A stretch of 64,000 bases of DNA, taken from contig JAVVXB010000001.1 in the NCBI GenBank assembly GCA_036651815.1, positions 1-64,000 of the forward strand, read 5' to 3'. The stretch's first letter is position 1, and each line of letters opens with the position of its first letter. Positions 59,136 through 64,000 of this stretch are shown here, in pieces. This DNA comes from JAVVXB01 sp036651815 (GTDB lineage Bacteria; Bacillota; Clostridia; Christensenellales; CAG-138). Both the position numbers and the translations under genes were made by a program. The notes beneath the pieces are model-generated. The model had not been told where the DNA came from and did no database searches. It was given only the letters and a program-made list of their open reading frames with translations.

Positions 59136-61232
59136 ATGGAAAGAACATTTCAGATGCAACTCGGCAATCGCACCCTGATTGTCGAAACGGGCAAATATGC
59201 TGAACAGGCTGGCGGAAGCTGCCTTTTGCGCTGCGGAGATACCGTCGTACTTACTTGTGCAACGGTTTCAAAGACCGCCCGTGAAGGTGTGGATTTTTTG
59301 CCCCTGTCTGTAGAGTTTGAAGAGAAACTCTATTCGGTTGGTAAGATCCCCGGTGGTTTTATAAAGCGAGAAGGCCGTCCAACGGAGCATTCGATTCTGA
59401 CGTCGCGTCTGATCGACCGTCCAGTTCGTCCGCTGTTTCCAAAAGGATTTTATAACGATGTACAGGTCGTTGCCAGTGTTCTCTCTGTGGAACAGGATGT
59501 GCAGCCGGAGATTCTGGGCATGATCGGTTCCTCGATCGCCCTATCGATCTCGGACGCACCATTTGCAGGCCCCACTGGCTCTGTGGCGGTCGGTTACGTC
59601 GATGGTGAATATATACTCAATCCAGACTGTGCGCAGCGCGAAAAAAGCCTGATGACGCTGACAGTTGCTGGCACCAAGGATGCAGTTATGATGGTCGAAG
59701 CGGGCGCAAAGGAAGTCAGCGAAGACGTTATGCTCAACGGCATTCTGTTTGCACACGAAGAGATCAAAAAGATTGTGGCGTTTATCGCTGAAATCCAGAA
59801 AGAAATCGGGAAGGAAAAGCGCGAGGTCATCATTCACCAACCCTCTGATGAATTGACGGCAAGGGTGCGTGCTTACGCGTTTGACAAGGTTGTCTGGTCA
59901 CTGGATACCTTTGATCGCAGTGAGCGTGATGCTCGCGGCGTCAAGGTGAAGGATGAGACCATTGCGGCGTTTGCCGAAGAATATCCGGATTCCGCGAAGG
60001 ATATTGATGCGATTTTGTATGCGATTACCAAGGAAGTCGTCCGCGATAAAATTATTAATCGTAAGATTCGCCCCGATGGACGTGCGCAGGATGAAATCCG
60101 CCCCATCTGGAGCGAGGTTGGTATTTTGCCTCGCACCCATGGAAGCGCTGTGTTTACCCGTGGCCAAACCCAGGTTTTGACGATTGCTACGCTGGGAACC
60201 ATCAGCGAGGCACAGACGCTCGACAGCATTGGGATGGACGAACCAAAGCGCTATATGCACCAGTACAATATGCCGCCCTATAGTGTCGGTGAAACCCGAA
60301 TGATGCGCGGTCCCGGCCGCCGTGAAGTGGGGCATGGCGCGCTTGCCGAGCGTGCGCTCGAACCTGTGTTGCCAAGTGAAGAGGAATTTCCATACAGCAT
60401 GCGTCTTGTTTCCGAGGTGATCAGCTCCAATGGATCGACCTCGCAAGCTTCCATCTGTGCAAGCACGTTGGCGCTTTTGGATGCGGGCGTTCCGATTAAG
60501 AAGTCGGTTGCAGGCGTTGCAATGGGTTTGATAAAGGACGTTGACACCGGCAATATTGCTATTTTAACTGATATTCAAGGATTGGAAGATTTTCTGGGTG
60601 ACATGGACTTTAAGGTTGCCGGAACCCGCGATGGTATTACTGCCATTCAGATGGATATCAAAATCAAGGGCATTGACAAAGAAATTCTGACGCGTGCACT
60701 GGATCAGGCTCACAAAGGGCGTATGTTCATACTTTCAAAAATGGACGAGACGTTGCGCGAACCACACGCGGAACTGTCGCTCTATGCGCCGCGCATCATC
60801 TCCTTCACAATCAATCCGGATAAAATTCGCGAGGTCATCGGCAGCGGTGGAAAGACAATCAACAAGATCATTGCCGACACAGGCGTTAAAATTGATATTA
60901 GTGACGATGGTACGGTGTTTATTGCTTCGCCGGATTCTGCGGCGGCCAATGAAGCTAAGCGTATCATTGACGGGATTGTTAAGGACATTGATATTGGCGA
61001 TGTGTATCTTGGTACCGTTGTGGGAATCAAGGACTTTGGCGCGTTTGTTAACCTGAAGCCTGGCACCGACGGGCTGCTTCATATCTCTCGCATTGCCAAC
61101 AAGCGTGTGGAGAAGGTTGAGGATGTACTCCAGATGGGTGAACAGGTGCTGGTCCGGGTGATTGACATCGATGCAAAGTCGGGCAAGATCAGTCTCACCA
61201 GAAAAGATCTGCTGCCCCCAGACAAAGAATAA
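59136..61232 (+). CDS. pnp: Polynucleotide phosphorylase
   Basis: ATG at 59136 follows GAGGAG at 5-6 bases; an earlier in-frame ATG at 59028 lies inside the rpsO terminator and is rejected. The 698-residue product has two RNase PH domains (about 10-215 and 310-545, with GGFIKREGRPTE, RPLFPKGF, SNGSTSQASICASTLALLDAG and GDMDFKVAGTRDGITAIQMD), a KH domain (IREVIGSGGKTINKIIADTG) and a C-terminal S1 domain (GTVVGIKDFGAFVNLKPGTDG). It degrades RNA 3' to 5' by phosphorolysis and can add tails. Confidence 0.97.
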   Translation: MERTFQMQLGNRTLIVETGKYAEQAGGSCLLRCGDTVVLTCATVSKTAREGVDFLPLSVEFEEKLYSVGKIPGGFIKREGRPTEHSILTSRLIDRPVRPLFPKGFYNDVQVVASVLSVEQDVQPEILGMIGSSIALSISDAPFAGPTGSVAVGYVDGEYILNPDCAQREKSLMTLTVAGTKDAVMMVEAGAKEVSEDVMLNGILFAHEEIKKIVAFIAEIQKEIGKEKREVIIHQPSDELTARVRAYAFDKVVWSLDTFDRSERDARGVKVKDETIAAFAEEYPDSAKDIDAILYAITKEVVRDKIINRKIRPDGRAQDEIRPIWSEVGILPRTHGSAVFTRGQTQVLTIATLGTISEAQTLDSIGMDEPKRYMHQYNMPPYSVGETRMMRGPGRREVGHGALAERALEPVLPSEEEFPYSMRLVSEVISSNGSTSQASICASTLALLDAGVPIKKSVAGVAMGLIKDVDTGNIAILTDIQGLEDFLGDMDFKVAGTRDGITAIQMDIKIKGIDKEILTRALDQAHKGRMFILSKMDETLREPHAELSLYAPRIISFTINPDKIREVIGSGGKTINKIIADTGVKIDISDDGTVFIASPDSAAANEAKRIIDGIVKDIDIGDVYLGTVVGIKDFGAFVNLKPGTDGLLHISRIANKRVEKVEDVLQMGEQVLVRVIDIDAKSGKISLTRKDLLPPDKE

Positions 61233-61249
61233 GCGTTGTCAAGAATAAG

Positions 61250-61277
61250 GGGCGCAGCGGTTCTACGCTGCGCCCCT
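61250..61277 (+). terminator. Strong hairpin after pnp
   Basis: GGGGCGCAGCG (61250-61260) pairs perfectly with CGCTGCGCCCC (61267-61277). No T run follows, so it may be an mRNA 3' end stabiliser rather than a clean terminator. Confidence 0.65.
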
Positions 61278-61339
61278 GACATATGCGGTCTTCTTTCCGA
61301 ATAAGTATCAAAGAAAGAAACAATAGGGGGAAGAACCGT

Positions 61340-62047
61340 ATGGATATACAAAAGGGCGTAGACCAGCTCATGAATGCGGTCAACGTATTGATTCTGCTTG
61401 TGATTACGCTGATTTACGTAGTGACAGGAACCAAAATCGGCGATAACGCCATCGCTGCGCTTTCGTCCGGCACGGTTTATCGTGGCGCACAAAACGGTAT
61501 GGTCGCGCTTGAGTGTGCTGTTACGTGGGATGCAAAGGGCATAACGGACATGCTGGATGTACTTCGGGATCACGATGTGCAGATGACTTTCTTTATCAGC
61601 GGGCGTTGGGCAAAGGCCCACGCTTCCACCGTAAGGCGGATGATTGCAGAAGGGCATGAGGTGGGTACCTGCGGCTATACGCCGCTACTGGATGGCAATG
61701 TGGCGATGGTTACGCGTGATGTTTCCGCATCGGCTAACGTGATTGAGCAGATTGCAGGGGAGCCAGTCCGTTACTATTTTGCAGGGCTTCGGGATCGATC
61801 CATTTCAGCGCGCGTGGCGAACCGGCTTGGTCTGCTGCATGTGGCAGCTTCCTGCGATTTATTGTCCGGACGAGGTAACGCGGCGGATATTCTGGAACGT
61901 GCATTGGAACAGGTATTTGATGGAAGCATATTAATGCTCCAGCCGACCGCTGCCGCCGTGGAGGCACTGCCGGCGCTGCTGACGGCAATCAGGGAGAAGG
62001 GCTATACGCCGGAAACGGTGGGCGAAGCTCTGAAAGGAACGGCATGA
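61340..62047 (+). CDS. YlxY-like polysaccharide deacetylase homologue without metal-binding residues
   Basis: ATG at 61340 lies behind AGGGGGAAG. The 235-residue product has an N-terminal membrane helix (about 12-30) and a NodB-like domain. The NodB motifs are altered: motif 1 TFDDG is TWDAKG (62-67), with one Asp lost; motif 2 H-S-x-x-H is C111-G-Y-T-P115, with both His lost; motif 3 RPPYG is YYFAGLRD; and the motif 5 His is Gln201 in ILMLQPT. Zinc binding and deacetylation are therefore unlikely. The place between pnp and an M16 peptidase matches ylxY (pdaB-related) of B. subtilis. It overlaps the next gene (ATGA) and is intact, so selection for a non-catalytic role is possible. Confidence 0.82.
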   Translation: MDIQKGVDQLMNAVNVLILLVITLIYVVTGTKIGDNAIAALSSGTVYRGAQNGMVALECAVTWDAKGITDMLDVLRDHDVQMTFFISGRWAKAHASTVRRMIAEGHEVGTCGYTPLLDGNVAMVTRDVSASANVIEQIAGEPVRYYFAGLRDRSISARVANRLGLLHVAASCDLLSGRGNAADILERALEQVFDGSILMLQPTAAAVEALPALLTAIREKGYTPETVGEALKGTA

Positions 62048-63303
62048 TTGTAACAAAAACGATGCAAAACGGAATACGCGTTGTGACGGAACGCATGGAG
62101 CATATGCGTTCGGCGGCAATCGGTGTCTGGGTTGACACGGGGTCTGTACGGGAAAGCGCTGCGGAGTCCGGCGCGTCGCACTTTATTGAGCATATGGTAT
62201 TCAAGGGCACAAAGCGGAGAAGCGCTGAACAGATTGCCGTAGAGACAGATGGCATCGGCGGGAACTTAAACGCATTCACGTCCAAAGAGTGCACATGCTA
62301 TTATGCCAAGGTGTTGGACGAGCACCTACCACTGGCATGCGATATTTTATCGGATATTTTGCTGCACAGCACGTTTGATCCTGCTGAGCTTAAAAAAGAA
62401 CAGGGCGTAATCTTGGAGGAAATCCTCATGACCGAGGATAGTCCGGAGGATCTGTCCGCCGAGGAAAGCACCATGGCATTCTTTGGCGATGATTCTTTGG
62501 CAACCCCCATTCTCGGCACGCGTGCGACGGTCGCTGCTTTTACGCAGGAGTCGCTGTTTGACTACCGGGACAAGCACTATCTGCCTAAGAACATTGTGGT
62601 TGCGTGCGCCGGACACTTTGATGAACAACAGCTATATTCATTGATTGAAGAAAAATTTGATATGCGATATGACGAACGCGAGGCGGCACCGTTGACGGAA
62701 TCCTATCCGGGTGGCTGCCGTACAAAGCTGATTCAGAAAGACATTGAGCAGGTGCATATCAACTTGACATTCCCCGGTTTTGCGCGGGATGATGATGGAC
62801 AATATCCGCTGGCTGTGCTGTCCAATATTATTGGCGGCAGCATGTCCAGCCGACTGTTCCAAAATATAAGGGAGAAGCGCGGGATGGCCTACTCCATCTA
62901 CTCCTATCCTTCCAGCTATACAACCACCGGAACGTTTTCTCTGTATGCGGGCACGGGAGATCAGCAGGCCGAGGAGGTAACGCGCCTCATGCTGGAGGAA
63001 ATTGATCGCGTTCGGCAAAGTGGCGTGACGAAGGAGGAACTAATTCGTTGCCGAGAACAGCTCAAGGGGAGCTATGTGCTCGGAATGGAGTCCACCAATG
63101 CCCATATGAACGCCATCGGCAAAGTTATGTTGTTACAAAAACGTGAATATAATGAGGCGGAAACACTATCGCGCATTGAATGTGTTACAATGCAGGATAT
63201 TGAACGCATTGTACCGGTGTGTCTGAACCCAAAAAATCTTTGCGCGGTATTCGTTGGAAGAATTGATCAAAAGCGAGATCGGCTGGAAAAACTGTTCGGT
63301 TGA
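62044..63303 (+). CDS. M16-family zinc metalloprotease (MlpA/YmxG-like)
   Basis: The 419-residue product has the inverted zinc motif H46-x-x-E49-H50 in SHFIEHMVFKGT and the third ligand Glu126 in GVILEEI about 76 residues on. The second, inactive half contains REKRGMAYSIYSYPSSY and the R-x(n)-Y substrate-binding pair. This is the one-chain M16B type found next to pnp in Firmicutes (mlpA/ymxG in B. subtilis). It degrades small peptides or processes proteins in the cytoplasm. ATGA overlap links it to the YlxY-like gene. Confidence 0.94.
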   Translation: MIVTKTMQNGIRVVTERMEHMRSAAIGVWVDTGSVRESAAESGASHFIEHMVFKGTKRRSAEQIAVETDGIGGNLNAFTSKECTCYYAKVLDEHLPLACDILSDILLHSTFDPAELKKEQGVILEEILMTEDSPEDLSAEESTMAFFGDDSLATPILGTRATVAAFTQESLFDYRDKHYLPKNIVVACAGHFDEQQLYSLIEEKFDMRYDEREAAPLTESYPGGCRTKLIQKDIEQVHINLTFPGFARDDDGQYPLAVLSNIIGGSMSSRLFQNIREKRGMAYSIYSYPSSYTTTGTFSLYAGTGDQQAEEVTRLMLEEIDRVRQSGVTKEELIRCREQLKGSYVLGMESTNAHMNAIGKVMLLQKREYNEAETLSRIECVTMQDIERIVPVCLNPKNLCAVFVGRIDQKRDRLEKLFG

Positions 63304-63327
63304 CGCAGAAAATAGACGGAGGCTAGA

Positions 63328-63693
63328 ATGGACAAGCTTGAGACCATTTTCACCATGCAGAAGACGCTGGACGATGAGATTATTCGTCTACGCGGACTGG
63401 ATTTTCCGAAGGATATCTGGCTCCAAAAGGAAGTGCTGGCCATGATCAGTGAACTGTCCGAAGTGCTGGATGAAGTCAATTTCAAGTGGTGGAAAAATCC
63501 AAAGGAGCTTGACGATAACGCCATTCGGGGCGAACTCGTCGATGTGCTGCACTTTTTCGTTAGCATGTGCTTAAAGAGCGGAATGACAGCCGATGAGCTG
63601 TTTGACCGCTATACTGAGAAGAACAAGGAGAATTTCGACCGGCAATACGGGCGCAGCAGCAAGCCCGGCTACCAGGCTGAAACGCAGAAATAG
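63328..63693 (+). CDS. Dimeric dUTPase family protein
   Basis: The 121-residue all-helical product has the MazG/dimeric-dUTPase metal motif E-x-x-E (ISELSEVLDEVNFKWWK, about 43-59) and the second motif ELVDVLHFFVSM (about 72-83, E-x2-D), followed by a short basic tail. Family members hydrolyse dUTP to dUMP and keep uracil out of DNA. It follows the M16 gene by 24 bp behind GGAGG, and the next gene starts 6 bp later. Confidence 0.9.
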   Translation: MDKLETIFTMQKTLDDEIIRLRGLDFPKDIWLQKEVLAMISELSEVLDEVNFKWWKNPKELDDNAIRGELVDVLHFFVSMCLKSGMTADELFDRYTEKNKENFDRQYGRSSKPGYQAETQK

Positions 63694-63699
63694 GGAAGC

Positions 63700-64000
63700 A
63701 TGGCAAGATCAAGAGTCAAAATTAAAGGGCGCTTTTTTCTGATCCTGTTTGGAGCAGTCGGTTTGCTTGCACTGATTGTTGTGTTGATTTTGGGCGGCCG
63801 CGGCCGCGGCGAGATTCAATTTGGCAGCATCAGCGTGGAGATGGACGTGACTGCCGCCATTGTCCGTGATGAAAAGGTCATTATGACTGAGCCATATGAA
63901 AAAATAGCATTCAACGTTGTTGAAGGGCAGACGGTGGCCAATGGTGATTTGATTGCGCAGGTATATAAGCGCGGTTATCAGGACGAGACCATGATTTCGC
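63700..64000 (+). CDS. Membrane-anchored HlyD/adaptor-like protein (cut by window edge)
   Basis: ATG at 63700 follows AGGGAAG. The visible 100 residues have a basic N-terminus (ARSRVKIKGRFF), one transmembrane helix (about 13-32) and a Gly/Arg turn. A strand-rich part follows with VVEGQTVANGDLIAQVY, resembling the biotinyl-lipoyl-like hairpin of HlyD-type adaptors. The rest lies beyond the window, so the family is tentative. Confidence 0.6.
   Translation, partial: MARSRVKIKGRFFLILFGAVGLLALIVVLILGGRGRGEIQFGSISVEMDVTAAIVRDEKVIMTEPYEKIAFNVVEGQTVANGDLIAQVYKRGYQDETMIS

Overview
The window looks like a chromosomal scaffold from an anaerobic, spore-forming member of the Clostridia, probably a gut or metagenome-assembled genome. 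Sporulation genes (spoVT, a gerW/ytfJ homologue, a DUF2953 gene, a dacF-type carboxypeptidase) sit beside a sodium-pumping decarboxylase, a ferrous-iron FeoA-FeoB fusion, a type III glutamine synthetase and an IspH-S1 fusion, all typical of Clostridia. Two runs of exactly 100 N (13622-13721 and 53096-53195) both interrupt tandem repeats and are scaffold gaps of unknown true size.

Layout. 1-1410 is a decayed accessory segment: the edge of a membrane-protein gene, a helix-turn-helix gene broken by frameshifts, and the 3' end of an unidentified gene. At about 1405-1412 it abuts the 3' part of a DUF6034 gene on the other strand. 1408-5336 holds DUF6034-type lipoproteins (one truncated, one frameshifted) followed by an ECF sigma factor overlapping its probable DUF4179 anti-sigma partner. 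5340-7460 holds a truncated sigma-like gene, tRNA-Ser(CGA) with a duplicated 5' half, a zinc-ribbon gene and tRNA-Leu(CAA). 8010-11906 encodes three glycosyltransferases. 12383-20695 is an envelope region: a DUF4349 lipoprotein, a CorA-type transporter, a 1594-residue secreted InlB/BIG2/SH3b protein, and a class B sortase homologue that has lost its catalytic His and Cys.

21128-34493 is mainly metabolic: glutamine synthetase III, uridine kinase, feoAB behind a consensus promoter and a DtxR/IdeR-like box, surE, an RpiR regulator, a flavoprotein, cmk, plsC and ispH-rpsA, the last five closely packed or overlapping. 34494-40540 holds a dead GGDEF gene, a transglutaminase-like protein, a SpoU methyltransferase and spoVT. 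40543-45826 holds an ArsR-P-type ATPase pair and a sporulation/cell-wall/rRNA-modification run. 46152-50103 is the decarboxylase operon (gamma, biotin carrier, beta, alpha) ending in pgsA. 50116-63693 is the classical translation block rimP-nusA-rnpM-ylxQ-infB-rbfA-nrnA-truB-ribF-rpsO-pnp, followed by a degenerate YlxY-like deacetylase, an M16 peptidase, a dimeric dUTPase and the start of a membrane-anchored adaptor-like gene.

Most notable observations: (i) a family of roughly 150-170 bp non-coding elements with related ends, in at least five intergenic places, all in one orientation, one supplying the stop codon of its neighbour; (ii) two independent pseudoenzyme candidates, the sortase and the polysaccharide deacetylase; (iii) an infB gene carrying a 30-bp coding tandem repeat across an assembly gap; (iv) a 43-bp duplication of the 5' half of tRNA-Ser. 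No CRISPR array, prophage or intact transposase was found. I did not find a clearly new multi-gene system; the pseudosortase beside a giant unanchored surface protein and the repeat family are the best leads.
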